NCBI GenBank assembly: GCA_003313425.1
Contig: NHZP01000006.1
Span: forward strand, 1,426,001 to 1,490,000
Source: Pseudopyrenochaeta lycopersici
Taxonomy: Eukaryota > Ascomycota > Dothideomycetes > Pleosporales > Pseudopyrenochaetaceae
DNA length: 64,000 nucleotides
Direction: 5' to 3'
Shown: piece by piece, positions 1 to 12,255 of the stretch
Layout of the letters: every line of letters starts with the position of its first letter
How positions within the stretch are numbered: the stretch's first letter is position 1
Notes under the pieces: generated by a model
What the model was told of the DNA's origin: nothing
What the model saw: only the letters and a program-made list of their open reading frames with translations
Databases searched by the model: none
Position numbers and translations under genes: made by a program

Positions 1-952
1 ACCCGCAAATTGGTAAGTGGCAGTGAATTTTTGTGAAATGGTTATAGAACCCCTCATGATTGGGAAATCGGCAATCAGTAGTACAAATGGGGCAGACTAC
101 TTCCAAGGACTGAAAGTCGTAACCTCTGCTCCTCAGCGTATCAGCGAACTTGGCCCGTCCCTTGAGATCGTGGTTGTTGAGGATGTGAAGTTGCATGGCA
201 CGCATCCCGCGCTTGTGGTATACTTTGAACCCGCATCTAGGCAGAGGGCAAGTTCGGTAACCCGACAGAAGGTCGTATCCATTGCGGCGCGAGTTGTTAT
301 GAATCGCGAAAAGGTCCCTGGACAAGCCCATCCTGCATTGTGGTTTCGGGCAAATGAAAATAGTGTCGTCATCGTGACCCGCAAGCATATGATCATTGAG
401 TTTGTCTTTGCGGCTAAATCCTCGAACGCCATGTCTGTTACAATTTTGTGCTGGACAATCATATTGTCGTTGAGTCGCATGTGTGTGTTGGTGGCGATCC
501 AAATCAATGCGACGTTTGAAAGACTTCGAGTTACACCCCTGCTTATCACAAACAAAGGAGAGTGTCTTAGTGATTGCGACGGTCCCAGCTGTGGATGAGT
601 CCTCTCGTTCGCACGAAATAGATTCTCGTATGTGGACCGTGGATAGTAGTCTGCCACCAACCTGCTCGAGACTAGGCTGCCCTTTGTTGCCGCACGTAGC
701 TACTGTGGCCATGGATTTACTCAAATAATCCGTTGAGGCGCTGGTGCCCTTCTGTTAGCTCATGTCTTTTTTTTTAACTTACCCAACCCCAGTCAGTTCC
801 TCAGCACCCTGGCCCCAGGCCGCCCAATTGAAATCCTCAAACTCAAGCCACGGCTCACTCATTGTCGCCTCTTGCAGCTGAGCCCAATCAACATTGGCCA
901 GCTCGTCCTCGAGAGGGGCGTCTTGCATGTTGCGGTCAACGTACTCAGACAT
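1..952 (-). CDS. Multi-C2H2 zinc-finger protein, C-terminus cut by window edge
   Basis: Probably a nuclear nucleic-acid-binding protein. Two exons are visible: 952-783 and 740 down past position 1. The 42-nt intron (741-782) has a GTAAGT donor, a CTAAC branch site and a CACCAG acceptor, and it joins the frames exactly. Exon 1 encodes an acidic, Trp-rich N-terminus. Exon 2 carries at least five Cys2His2-like units, starting with CDKQGC then H-x3-H, followed by CPAQNC, CPKPQC, CPLPRC and CPICTTDC units, each with a later His-x(3-5)-His or Asn-His pair. The start is the ATG at 952, preceded by AACC; the frame is open further upstream but has no ATG there. Irregular finger spacing resembles fungal C2H2 proteins of unknown target. 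The finger frame has no ATG of its own in exon 2, so a start-to-stop ORF scan overlooks it. Gene identity beyond the fold is unknown. Confidence 0.8.
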
Positions 953-1803
953 GGTTGGCTGGTGACGATCTTGGCGAAAGGGCACCGATGAAGAGGCTGA
1001 GAACGTCGTAAGAGTATTGGTTGGATCGGAGAACAAGGATAAAGTGTCGGGAGACGAAAGCGGTAGGAGGAAGCGAGAACTGAGTAGCTGGTGTGCGAAG
1101 CAAAAGATTTTGGTGAGAAAATCAGGTGGGGAAGGGTGTTTGGGACGCGGTAGCTATATGCTTCCTCTCGGGCTTTGCTAAGCTAAAGGGCAACCTCGCA
1201 CTAGGTCTGTGAGCGCCAGACAGGGAGGTGCCCCTTGACTTGAACTTTGATGTCGTGGATCAATGGCTGCAGATTATGGAATACGCTACAGTGCTGCTAC
1301 GCCCTTCTGGAGACTGGCGGACTTGTCTGATGCAATGCCCCGATGCTTTGGAAAATAGTGGTTGCCGAATTGTAGGAAGTGGTGATGATAGGGGTCTATG
1401 TAGTGGCTTTTTACTGCGAATCTTAGATGTGGTCTGAAGTGCTCTGGCGAAGAAGCGTGAGAGGTTAAATAAATGCGGCTATCGTTAGCATTACTGCCTG
1501 GTTAGCATCACCTAAGGGTACCTACTCAACGAATACTCAAAAGGGAATTGCATCGACAGTTCGTGAAGCTGCATCCTTAAAACACAAGAAAAGATGGATT
1601 GATGTTACAATACATCAGCAGAGCCAAAGCCCTGGGCTTCCAAATCTGGAAAAAGAGGAGCGACACATCTATACCACGTCACTAGTCAAGGAAATCTTCG
1701 AAGTCGTATTTTGAGCAAGTAGCTGGCACTGTACAAGATATAGAACACACACGCTCCCGCTGCTCGCTCCCTCCAACTCGCCCAAATGCAAAACCGTCTA
1801 CAC
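953..1803. other. Intergenic, zinc-finger promoter and CYT1 3' flank
   Basis: About 850 bases between the start of the zinc-finger gene and the stop of cytochrome c1, both on the minus strand. Short open frames here show no family resemblance. I see no RNA gene or repeat. Confidence 0.5.
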
Positions 1804-3158
1804 CTATTGGTTGGTCTTGCCTGAGGTGTTTGGCTTGGGAATCTTGTCGAGGATGCTCTTCTGTACTGGTGGGTTGTAGACGATCTTTCGGCTCTTTAGC
1901 GGACCCCACTTGTACCTGTTACCGGGTTGTTAGTGTTGCGTTCTGTTCAGAAATATCATGAGCCAAAGCAGCTTACCTCTTCACCCAGACGCTGATGGCG
2001 AACAGTACACTGGTTACAGCGAGTACCTTCCACCCCATCTTCTTGCGGTCGTCCATTTCCGGTTCAGCAGTCCAGTTCAGGAACTCGACAACATCCTTGG
2101 CCATCTGCGAAGTCGATGCCTTGGTTCCGTCATCGTACTCGACCAAGTCGTCGTACAGAACACGGGCCATCGCAATACCGGTACCAGGGAAGTAAGGGTT
2201 GAAGTTAAGACCGTCCTGGACAACGGCGCCGGCAGGTGGCTCCTCGGGGTAACCGGTCAACAAGCTGAAAATGTAGTTGCAGCCGCCGTGGCGTGCCTTG
2301 ACCATGAGCGATAGATCGGGAGGCAGAGCACCGTTGTTGGCAGCACGGGCAGCTTCGTCGTTCTTGTACGGGGCGGGCATGTAGTCGGACAGCTTTCCGG
2401 GGCGCTTTTCGATCTCGCCTTCGTTGTTGGGCTCGGTGTCGTATTCGTTCTCCTCGGCGAGGGCCTTTGCCTCATCGACAGTCATAAACTGACCAACGAC
2501 GGCACGATATGGGACACGGGAGATGGAATGGCAGGAGGCGCAAACTTCTCGGTAGACTTGGAAACCACGGCGGAGACTGTGAAACCACTTTAGATGGAGT
2601 AAATAGTGCCAGAACAAATAACACTTACGCGCCGTGATCATAAGTCTTGGACCATTTGGCGTGCTCCCATGGGTACTGAGTTGGATGCAGACTGTAGTGC
2701 CGGATTGTCAGCGTTCTGTTGCAGCCAATCCTTCCAAGCGAGATATCCCCTCAACCGCACCACATGTAAACTCGGGCATCACTCACCCTTCTTCCGCCGG
2801 AGTCATCGCATCGACATTGCGTCCGTAGAGGTGCCAGTACCAGGCAATGGATCCGACAGCGAAAACGGAGGCGCCGGCTGGGAGGGCATTGTTCTTCCAG
2901 GAAGAACCAGCTCCCTCGGCAGAAGAGCTAGACGTCGAGACAGAGCGCTATATCACCCAATTCGTCAGCCATCAATTCAATTGAGCCAGGAGAGCCTCTG
3001 AGCAACATGATGATGCCAGAGATGGAGTCGTTGAAGCTCGCGGGAGCTGTCGGTTGGAGCAGGGCATCCGAGAGTCGTACCGAAGCGGGTTTGCTGGCAG
3101 CATTGCGAGCCGCAGCGCCGGCCGAGCGCGCCGTACGCAGTGCTGAGCGAGCCAACAT
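1804..3158 (-). CDS. CYT1: Cytochrome c1, heme protein of complex III
   Basis: Catalytic heme subunit of the mitochondrial cytochrome bc1 complex; it passes electrons from the Rieske protein to cytochrome c at the inner membrane. Five exons: 3158-3081, 2947-2787, 2691-2629, 2576-1977 and 1915-1804. They total 1014 nt (337 aa). The N-terminus ([14 protein letters not shown]...) is Arg/Ala-rich, a typical matrix-targeting presequence, followed by a bipartite sorting stretch ending near AVGSIAWYW. The heme c motif CASCH lies at about residues 113-117. A downstream PGTGIAMAR segment holds the likely axial Met. A single C-terminal membrane anchor (about 20 hydrophobic residues after KKMGWK) precedes a short basic tail. 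The first intron (2948-3080) has a GTACGA donor and the last (1916-1976) a GTAAGC donor. The length matches fungal c1. It is divergent from the aminopeptidase gene. Confidence 0.96.
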
Positions 3159-4813
3159 GGTGATGTAGAGCTGGCTCGAAGCAGGGAGGGGAGAGGAGTA
3201 ATGGGTCGTCGACGGTGGTGGTGTGGTTGGAGTTGCCCGAGCGCGAGCCGTCGAGGAAACTTGAAAAGCTTGGCACGACGATTAGGAGCGCCATTGTCAT
3301 TTGTGTGATTGGCCAGCCGCCACACCTCTTCAAAATGGATGATGTCTGGACTTTGTGAGCAGCCAACTTCTTCACATGTCTGGGTATATATATAACTGGT
3401 TGACCAGTTCAAAATTTATCGATTCTTGATTTCCTGTAGTCATTCTGGCATGATGTCGCGGGGTACTATAGTTACATGTCCATGCTACCCCCGCTTCAGG
3501 CCACACCGTGATCCAATACGGCAAGAGACCTCTGAAACTCTGAGCATCTCCAACTAGTAGGTACTTCCAACCCATCGTGATATCGATGCGGTGTTTTGGC
3601 ACATATTCTGGGCGAGTTGTCCAAGCTTGGGCTGCTTGTTGCTTACGGCAACCGTTTGTGGCATCTTAAAGCACTCTACCGACGGATAGACGAATGAACA
3701 ACAACTTCAATCACTTGCACGACCTACTGCGATTTATCATGCAGGTTAAAGAGTGACTGTGCAAGCATTGCAGCAGCTGTACTCTCTTGATAGAATCTAA
3801 GAGCCAATGGGAGATGAGATGACTGCAGTATCCCTACTTAGATTCGTGTATATCCCGTACAATCTATGAACATTGTGCACTGGTTCCGCGTGTGAGTCTT
3901 GAATCGAGACTTAGCTAGGAGGCTTCAATGGGATGGCGTTTAGTATATCAGCCTGCGTAAAGTTATATGAGCTGTATAAATAAGGTTTCATCGGGAGACC
4001 ACACAGATTGCTAGTATCAAGTTACTTTTGACGCCCAGTCTATCTCCTTCTGCAGCAATGCATGTGACAAGTAAGCCTGGTCACTTTGACGTATGCACGC
4101 CATACAAAGTTGTATGCTCAATACCTTGCTCCTTCACAGCGTCGTCTTGGCTCAAGATATTAATCGTATGCAAGGGATGACGATGGCCACTGACATTCCG
4201 TCATCGACCGAAAAGCTCCGCATAGCCCTATGAAACGGATTGAGTGCTAGGCCCTGTCGTCGATAGTCCGGCTCGACGTGGTAGCCATGCAGTGCACAGT
4301 TTGTTGTCAAGCGCAAGGAGAAGCAATCGAATCGCAGTCTGTACAACTGTGATACAATATGTAGGCGCCGTAGCTCAAACCTTCTTTCAAGGTCATGTGG
4401 AAAGAGAGGGCCTTCTCCAGACACCATCTGAGTCTGAGACCTACCAGAGAAGACTCAGCGGTAAGGTCACAGTTGTTCCTCATGTAGCACTATTTCTATA
4501 CCCCACCACTCATGGAGGAATTGCAGCGGGGCTCAAACAAGTGCTTGATTCGGTCTGACAAGAACTGACACTATCGCCAGAACACACAGCGCCTCTGCGA
4601 AGGGGAGAGCGCTGGGAGGACTTTCTTGCCGTGGTGAAGAAAAGATAAAATGTGAGGGCCGCAAGGGTTTTGTAGCCGAGCCGGCTAGCTGCTGGCGTGT
4701 GCGCCTTGCAGAGTGCATCGCGCCAAGCGCGACAGATGCAGGTCGCTCCTTCTTTTTCCAAACTCTCTGTGACCAATTGCGAGGGGTGGCTACACCGCAC
4801 AAAGACGAGTTAG
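3159..4813. other. Long intergenic region, no gene seen
   Basis: About 1.65 kb between the divergent CYT1 and aminopeptidase genes. Several short open frames occur on both strands, but none shows a domain, splice partners or protein-like composition. It presumably holds both promoters. Confidence 0.5.
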
Positions 4814-5092
4814 ATGCACTGCTTCAGGCGGAATGGCTGGCGCAGAGCAGACGACGCTGCCCACGGGGTCGGGCGTTTGCTGTCCAGGCCTGCCATCACC
4901 GCGTCTTCCCGCACTCGGCGGCTGGACCTGAACCTGACCCGGCACCTACTGCACACATCGAAGAGCCCCACGACGACGTCGATTTACCCCGCCGTGCACG
5001 CCCAACTCCAAAACACCACCCGTCGTCGAGCTCTCAGACCCTCCCGATCTACTACCACTGTTCCAGTCAGACACTGTTCGCATAGAAGAAAC

Positions 5093-7839
5093 ATGTGCAA
5101 ACATTTTGGCGCAGAGGGCCACTCATCCATTGACATTACCAAGGGCCGAGAGGTGCTGCCCACCAATGTCAAGCCTGTCCACTATGACTTGACTCTCGAG
5201 CCAGACTTTGAAAACTTCACCTATGAGGGAACTGTCGTCATTGAGTGCGCACTGGCAATTCCTGGCCGAGACTCGCTTGCTAACAAGGCGCTAGCTTGGA
5301 CGTCGTCGACGATACCACCTCCATCTCCCTCAACGCAAACGAGCTCAAGATTCACTCGACAAAGGTCACTGCCGGCGAGCAGGTCATTTCCGAGTCACCT
5401 ACCGTCTCCCACGACGAAGATGCGCAAACCACAAAGGTCAGCTTCGGCCAGACCATTCCCGGTGGTAGCAAGGCGAAGCTCACCATGACCTTCTCCGGCA
5501 TATTGAACGACAACATGGCTGGCTTTTACCGCTCGTCTTTCAAGGCCGAGGACGGTTCAACCACATACATGGCTACGACGCAGATGGAGCCAACCGACGC
5601 CAGACGAGCATTCCCTTGCTTCGACGAGCCGGCGCTTAAGGCAAAGTTCACAGTTACACTCATTGCGGATGAGAAGATGACGTGTTTGAGCAACATGGAC
5701 GTGGCTTCGGAGAAGAAGGTGGATTCAAAGACCTCTGGCGGACAGAGAAAGGCGGTCACGTTCAACCCCACTCCGCTCATGTCGACCTACCTCTTGGCGT
5801 TCATCGTTGGAGAACTCAACTACATCGAAACGAACGACTTCCGCGTGCCGGTGCGAGTATACGCGCCAAAGGACAGGGATATCGAGCACGGTCGTTTCTC
5901 GCTCGAGCTTGCGGCAAAGACGTTGGAATTCTACGAGAAGACTTTTAACAGTCCTTTCCCGCTCCCCAAGATGGACATGGTAGCTATCCCTGACTTCAGC
6001 GCAGGTGCTATGGAGAATTGGGGCCTTGTCACGTATCGCGTTGTAGATGTGCTCATTGACGAGAAGTCAAGTGGTGCAGCTGTCAAGCAGCGCGTAGCCG
6101 AGACTGTGCAACACGAACTCGCACATCAGTGGTTCGGCAATCTTGTGACCATGGACTTCTGGGATGGCCTGTGGCTAAACGAGGGTTTCGCAACATGGAT
6201 GTCTTGGTATTCCTGCAACGTCTTCTATCCCGACTGGAAGGTCTGGGAAGGCTATGTCACCGACAACTTGGCTGGCGCCCTTTCGCTCGATTCGCTACGC
6301 AGCAGTCATCCTATTGAGGTACCTGTCAAGCGCGCAGATGAGATCAACCAAATCTTCGACGCCATTTCGTACTCCAAAGGCTCCAGTGTCATTCGCATGA
6401 TCTCTAAGTACATTGGAGAGGAAACTTTCATGGAGGGCATTCGGCGCTATCTTAAGAAGCATGCGTATGGCAACACCGAGACTGGCGATCTCTGGGCTGC
6501 CTTGGCTGATGCTAGCGGCAAGGATGTAGGCAAGGTCATGGATATCTGGACTAAGAAGGTCGGTTTCCCCGTGGTTACTGTCACCGAAGGTACCGACTCT
6601 ATTCATCTTAAGCAAAACCGTTTCCTTCGTACAGCCGATGTCAAACCAGAAGAGGACCAAACTCTGTATCCAGTTTTCCTCGCTCTTCGAACCAAGGAGG
6701 GCGTTAATGAAGATTTGACGCTCTTCGACCGGGAAGCCGATTTGAAGTTGAAAGACCTGGACTTCTTCAAGCTCAACGCAGATCATTCTGGTCTCTATCG
6801 GACATCCTATTCGCCAGAGCGTCTGAGGAAGCTCGGCGTTGCTGCCAAGGATGGACTTCTGACTGTGGAAGACAGAGCTGGTATGATCGCCGACGCTGGG
6901 TCCTTGGCTGCGTCTGGTTACCAGAAAACATCTGGAATCCTCTCGCTTCTTGACAGCTTCAAGGACGAGTCAGAATTTGTGGTTTGGGGCGAGATTACCG
7001 GTCGTATTGGCTCGCTTCGCGGTGCATGGATGTTCGAGGACCAGAAGATCCGCGATGGTCTGAAGAAGTTCCAGCTTGATCTTAGCGCGGAGAAGGCGCA
7101 TGAGTTGGGATGGACCTTCAGTGACAGTGATGGCCATATTGAGCAGCAGTTCAAGGGCCTAATGTTCGGCGCTGCTGGCATTGCTGGTGATGAGAAGATC
7201 ACCAAAGCTTCCTTCGAAATGTTCGAGAAGTTCAAGGCGGGAGACAAGTCAGCTATTCACCCTAATCTTCGCGGTAGCGTGTATGCCATCGTTCTGGCCA
7301 ATGGTGGCAAGGAAGAGGTACGTACTTTCTTATGCATGCATTGAGTTTCGACTAACAACCTGCAGTACGACGCCATTGTTAAGGAAGCTCTCCACGCTGC
7401 TACTAGCGATGAGCGTAACTCTGCCCTGCGTTCGCTTGGCCGTTCTAAATCTCCTGAACTCATTCAGCGCACGTTGGACTTCGCTCTCAGCAAGGACGTT
7501 AAGGGCCAAGACATTTACCTCCCAATCTCAGCACTACGGTCGCATCCTGAAGGCTGCCACGCACTCTGGAAGTGGGTCAAGGACAACTGGGAGGAGCTCG
7601 AAAGGAGGCTACCTCCTAGCTTGAGCATGCTGAGCTCTGTTGTTTCAATCACAACTTCTAGCTTCACTCACCGCGAACACGTCGAGGACATTCAGGCATT
7701 CTTCAAGAACAAGAGCACCAAGGGCTTCGATATGTCGCTTTCTCAAAGCATTGATGCCATCAGTGCCAAGGCAGCTTGGCTCGAGCGAGACTCTGGTGAT
7801 GTGAAGACTTGGCTCGAGGAGAACAAGTATCTGCAGTAG
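5093..7839 (+). CDS. APE2: M1-family zinc aminopeptidase (APE2/AAP1 type)
   Basis: Zinc metallo-aminopeptidase that removes N-terminal residues from peptides in the cytosol and possibly other compartments. Three exons: 5093-5244, 5295-7317 and 7366-7839; 2649 nt, 882 aa, a typical family length. The exopeptidase motif GAMEN is at residues 288-292. The zinc site is HELAH at 324-328, with the third ligand Glu at 347 (NEGFA), giving the expected HExxH-x18-E spacing. An ERAP1-like C-terminal helical domain follows. Intron 1 (5245-5294) has donor GTGCGC and branch TTGCTAAC; intron 2 (7318-7365) has donor GTACGT and acceptor CTGCAG. The ATG at 5093 gives the MCKHF... start usual for the cytosolic form. 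The frame is also open upstream to an ATG at 4814, which would add 93 Arg-rich residues (see findings). Confidence 0.95.
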
Positions 7840-8170
7840 ACGCGATAAATCTCTAGTCGCGGAAGCACTACAAAGTTGCAGTTATATATACCCTTTGTGG
7901 CGCGGAGACGAGATTAACACCTTGAACGTAAATAATTGTATGATAAGATAGAAACGAAAATAAAAAACGCTGCAAACACTTGATATAGGTGCTACTTTCG
8001 TGTGATGTGTTCGCGTGGAACCTGTCTTTGTGTAAGTTGTAATCTTTGGGCCTGACAAGAACGTTGGCACGTGAGTACGCGCTTCGAGCTGCAACCTGAC
8101 GAACTCTGACTTTGTGAACCAACTCTCAGACATATACACCCAAATCTCCACATCACAACCTCCCACGACC
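7840..8170. other. Short intergenic spacer
   Basis: 330 bases between the aminopeptidase stop and the start of the WD40-cyclophilin gene on the same strand. AT-rich stretch near 7880-7970 suits a 3' untranslated end. Nothing else seen. Confidence 0.4.
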
Positions 8171-10199
8171 ATGGCATCCAATAGATCAGAGTCGCCTAGC
8201 AAGGCAAAGCGCTCTCGCGCGGAAATGGAAGCCGATAATCGCACAATTGGCACAGATTCTGCGGCGCAACTCCACGACGGTATTTCACACAATCCTCTGC
8301 GCGCCACATTTCTGACACTGCGCACTGTAGATGACACCTCTTCCGATGATGATGACTTCGGCCCTGCTCTTCCCTCCTCCGCGCCGAAGAAGAAGAAACG
8401 GAAGCTGCCGTACGAGAAACTCTACGTTGCTGCACTGCCTGGCGCAACACGATACTTCAAGTCGCTCATGCACCGCGAACAGCTCTGCTTCACCACCTTC
8501 ACACCGCACACCGACTTCCTGATAACAAGCTCTATCGATGGCGTGGTGAAGTTCTGGAAGAAGGATTTCGGCGGCATAGAGTTTGTGAAGGAGTTCAGGG
8601 CGCATACTGGTGAAATCAAGAGCGTGAGCGTGAGCGCAGATGGCCGGAGTTTTGCGACTGCGGGGTCGGACAATACAGTCAAGATATTCGATGTGGTCAC
8701 GTTTGATCTACTGGCTATGTTGAGCTTAGAATACAGTCCCAAGGCGGTCTGCTGGGTGCATGGTCGGGGCGCCAGTTTTCCACAATTAGCAGTCAGCTCA
8801 GATGAAAACGGTTGGATACGCATATATGACGGAAGAGGAGAAAACCCGGAACCGATTGAGACGCTGAAGAGCATACATAGGGCGCCGGTGAGCTTGATGG
8901 CGTACAATAATGAGTACGACTGTGTGGTGAGCGTGGATCAGGGTGGTATGGTGGAGTACTGGCGGCCGAATGGGAACTACGAGAAGCCGGATAATGTGTG
9001 GTCGCTGAAGAGTTCGACGAACCTGTTTGAGTTCAAGAAGTCGAAATGCGTGCCATCGTCACTCACGATATCGCCAACTGGGAAACAATTCGCAACCATG
9101 TCTTTTCCAGACCGTAAAATCCGTGTCTTCGACTTTGTGACGGGGAAGCTGCACAGAACATACGACGAGTCGATCGAGACAATTACGTCAATGCAGCAGG
9201 CCGGGACCGCTGTCCAGCATCTGGAAGATATGGAGTTTGGACGGCGAATTGGCATTGAGAGGGACTTGGACCAGCCCTCAATACGTTCCCGCATCAACGT
9301 TATTTTCGATGAAACAAGCAACTTCATCCTCTACGGCAGCATGTATGGCATCAAAGTCATAAACACCCTCACCAACAAGCTTGTAAAGCTCTATGGCCAA
9401 GAAGAATCCTTCCGGTCCCTATGGCTCTGTCTCTACCAAGGCCAGCCCGACAAGAAACGCGTCATGACCGTCGAAATGGCAGCAAGTGATAACCCATTGC
9501 TCCAAGAAGCCGAAGCCCGAGACGCCATGCTGGTCTCGACAGGATCAGGTAAAGTACGTTTCTACATGTACACCAACGATTCCACCGCCTCAAAATCAGA
9601 CCGCGATGTGCAAAATGAGAAACCGCGAAGCGCAAATTCAAACGCAAAGAAGGAAGAAAAGGCCCTCGCCGCAACAGGCACAACAGCCATCCTCCACACC
9701 ACCTACGGCGACATTACCGTCCGCCTCTTCCCCGACGCCGCACCAAGATCCGTCGAGAACTTCGTCACGCATGCCCGCAACGGATACTACAACAACGTCA
9801 TCTTCCACCGCGTGATCCGCAAGTTCATGATCCAAACGGGTGACCCGCTCGGCGACGGCACGGGCGGAGAGAGCATCTGGGGCCGCGAGTTTGAAGATGA
9901 ATTCTCGAATCTGAAGCACGACAAGGCGTATACGGTGAGCATGGCGAATGCAGGGCCGAACACAAATGGTAGTCAGTTCTTTATTACTACGGAGAAGACA
10001 GTAAGTTCATACCCCCACTTTCTATTTTATGTGTGAATCTGGATTGCTAATGTATTGATAGCCTTGGTTGGACAACAAACACACGATATTCGGACGTGCT
10101 GTGGCGGGTATGGATGTTGTGCACAAGATTGAGAACACAAAAGTGTACAAGGAAAAGCCTGAGGAGGATATCAAAATTATCAGCATCTCGATATCGTAG
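8171..10199 (+). CDS. cyp15: WD40-repeat cyclophilin, peptidyl-prolyl isomerase (PPWD1/Cyp15 type)
   Basis: Nuclear peptidyl-prolyl cis-trans isomerase of the spliceosome-associated PPWD1 class. Two exons, 8171-10000 and 10062-10199; 1968 nt, 655 aa. The 61-nt intron has a GTAAGT donor, a TGCTAAT branch and a GATAG acceptor. The N-terminus has an acidic Asp cluster next to a Lys/Arg patch (PKKKKRK), a likely nuclear signal. Four or more WD40 repeats follow (e.g. the segment around DNTVKIFD). The C-terminal 160 residues are a cyclophilin domain with [21 protein letters not shown], the catalytic Arg and the downstream [15 protein letters not shown] block. The intron falls inside the cyclophilin domain, just after TTEKT. 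The start is the ATG in the context ACCATGG at 8171. It converges with the MFS gene 149 bases downstream. Confidence 0.94.
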
Positions 10200-10348
10200 G
10201 TCATTTGTGGTGATTTAGGATTTAGAGACAGCGTATAGTTGTATTCTTGAGATGTGACAGGAACGGAACGCTCAAAAAAGTGGTATCATGCATCCTATTA
10301 AACCGCCAAACGCTTATTACATCCTACAACAAAAGTACCAAGATTAAT

Positions 10349-12255
10349 TTACCAAAACGTCAACTTATCCGCCACCCAGTCTGTTCCTTTGAAGAAGACG
10401 TTGTGTCGGTAGAAGAAACTTCTATTCTTCTTGCCGAAGATGTCTGAAACACGTCAGCTTGAGTGATGCTGAATTCGTGAGGTCTGAGACTTACACATTG
10501 GAATCGTAAGAGCACAAATAGCGACTTGAACACTACCAACTGTGACAAACACGTCTTTGATGTTTCCTGCACTGACAAGCCAGTCGAAGCCCTTGAATGT
10601 CAGGGCGAAGGAGAAGAGATTCTTGAATACAAGAAGGCATGTGAAACCTTCGACGGACATGTCGCCTGAGTTTGTAAGTGGCCGAGTTTCATGAAAAAAG
10701 GTAGTATGGGAGACTTACGATGCGCATCAACAATGTACAAGGCACTACCCACAGCGCCGCAAACCATACCCATGACGACCAGGGCGAAGAAGAAATCGGG
10801 CCAAATCCAACCATACTTCTCTGCATCGTTGCTGGTCCATCCAAAGCCGTAGATGCCGGCACATCCAAAGATCATTTGCGGGATGATAAGCACCATGCGG
10901 AACTCGGGCTCGTAGACGCCGTTGTTCAATCTGGTGAGGAGATTGGCAGACCAGTCGCTGATCAGGCCTGTGAGGGCGAAACCGAGGAGCGCGCCGATAA
11001 ACGCTCCCGTGTACATGTATCCTGTTTCTACTTCGCCGAACCACAGCGGCGGGCCGAGCATGATGCCGGCGAGCACCACACCGATGAGCACTGTGAAGCC
11101 GATGAGAGTGCCTTGGATGAGGCACGACCAGAGGATGCCTGGGTGGAAGAAGAGCGGGAAGGGTCGGAGCAGGAGGTGTAAGTATCGTTCGTCTGTTTTG
11201 CGGCCGTTGAATGGGGCCAGGGACTGCAGGAAGGTGGCTTTTGGTGGAGGTTGGGATGTCCATATAGGTTGATCTGAGGAGGAAGTTGTTCCAGGAGGTT
11301 TCTCAGCACTGGGCCCTGCCCTTTCAAAGTCTCCAGACGTGGTGTTTGAGCCTCCAGGACTGGAACCTAGGACCTTTAATTCAGACCCATCCGCCGCAAC
11401 GAGGTTGCCCATGGTATCAATGTCGAATTTCGTCTCTCTCCTGTATGCTGTTTCCGGCACGAAGAGGAATACCAAGGGGAGCATGCAGCCTGCGAATATG
11501 GCCACAAAGTAAAACGTCCAGATATACCCGATGCGGTCCGCAATCACGCCGACCAGCACAGGGGTGAAGAAAGCGCCTCCAAAGACGCAGAAATTGCTCA
11601 ATGCCATCCTCACGCCTCGCTGGTGCACATGGTACAAGTCGCCCACGCTGGCATTGACAAGCGCTTCAAACGGCGCCAGTCCAACGCCTTGGAAGATCCT
11701 CGCCCACAGAAAACTCCCGTAGTGCTTCCCTGTCGCGCCGCCCCAGATGCAACTGATAATCACAATCACCGTGCCCAGCAGGTAGACGTGGCGCTTGCCC
11801 CATATGCGCGCGCTCGGGACGAAAAGGAAGCCTGCCAGGCCGACGCCGAGCAGGTGGTAGCCCGTGAGTAGGGCCATGTCGGTGAGGTTGCGGCGGAAGT
11901 AGATGGCGAGGGAGACTGTGTTTGCAGCGAGGATGGGGGAGAGTGTCGCTGCAATGACAGATAGGAGGGAAAGAAGGAAGATAATAACATCGCGCTTCCA
12001 CAGAGGCCAGTTCTACGTCCAAGTCAGTGTCTATCACTTCGTCTCCTGAGCAGACAAAGACAGCAAACATACCAGCGGATCATTCGGATCGTCTGAAGGC
12101 TGAGGAACCAGCAATATCTTGCCCGTCTCGTCGTACTTTAGATTCCCATTCTGCACCGCATGCTGCTCCACCTCCCTCCGCTCATTGCCCTGCAGAACAT
12201 GCGCGGTACCGGGTACATGCTCCAGATGATGGTCGTCAAGGATACCGAGGCCCAT
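10349..12255 (-). CDS. Major facilitator superfamily transporter (DHA1/HOL1-like)
   Basis: Predicted plasma-membrane proton-coupled transporter; substrate unknown. Four exons: 12255-12073, 12012-10719, 10665-10495 and 10443-10349; 1743 nt, 580 aa. Exon 1 is a soluble N-terminus ending in DDPNDPL, and NWPLWKRD opens the first membrane segment, a hallmark of fungal DHA-type transporters. About 12 hydrophobic segments are split by a soluble Ser/Pro-rich loop of roughly 80 residues after FLFVPETAYRR, the usual position of the central cytosolic loop. The last exons add GFDWLVSAG and end in YIFGKKNR plus a short tail. All three introns have GTANGT-type donors and give consistent phases. The DHA1/HOL1 assignment rests on overall resemblance only. 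Confidence 0.9.

Noticed and set aside
17..660. Overlapping open frames of 193 and 175 codons on both strands at the left edge
   Set aside because: Both are shadows of the minus-strand zinc-finger exon, which uses a third frame and shows repeated Cys/His units.
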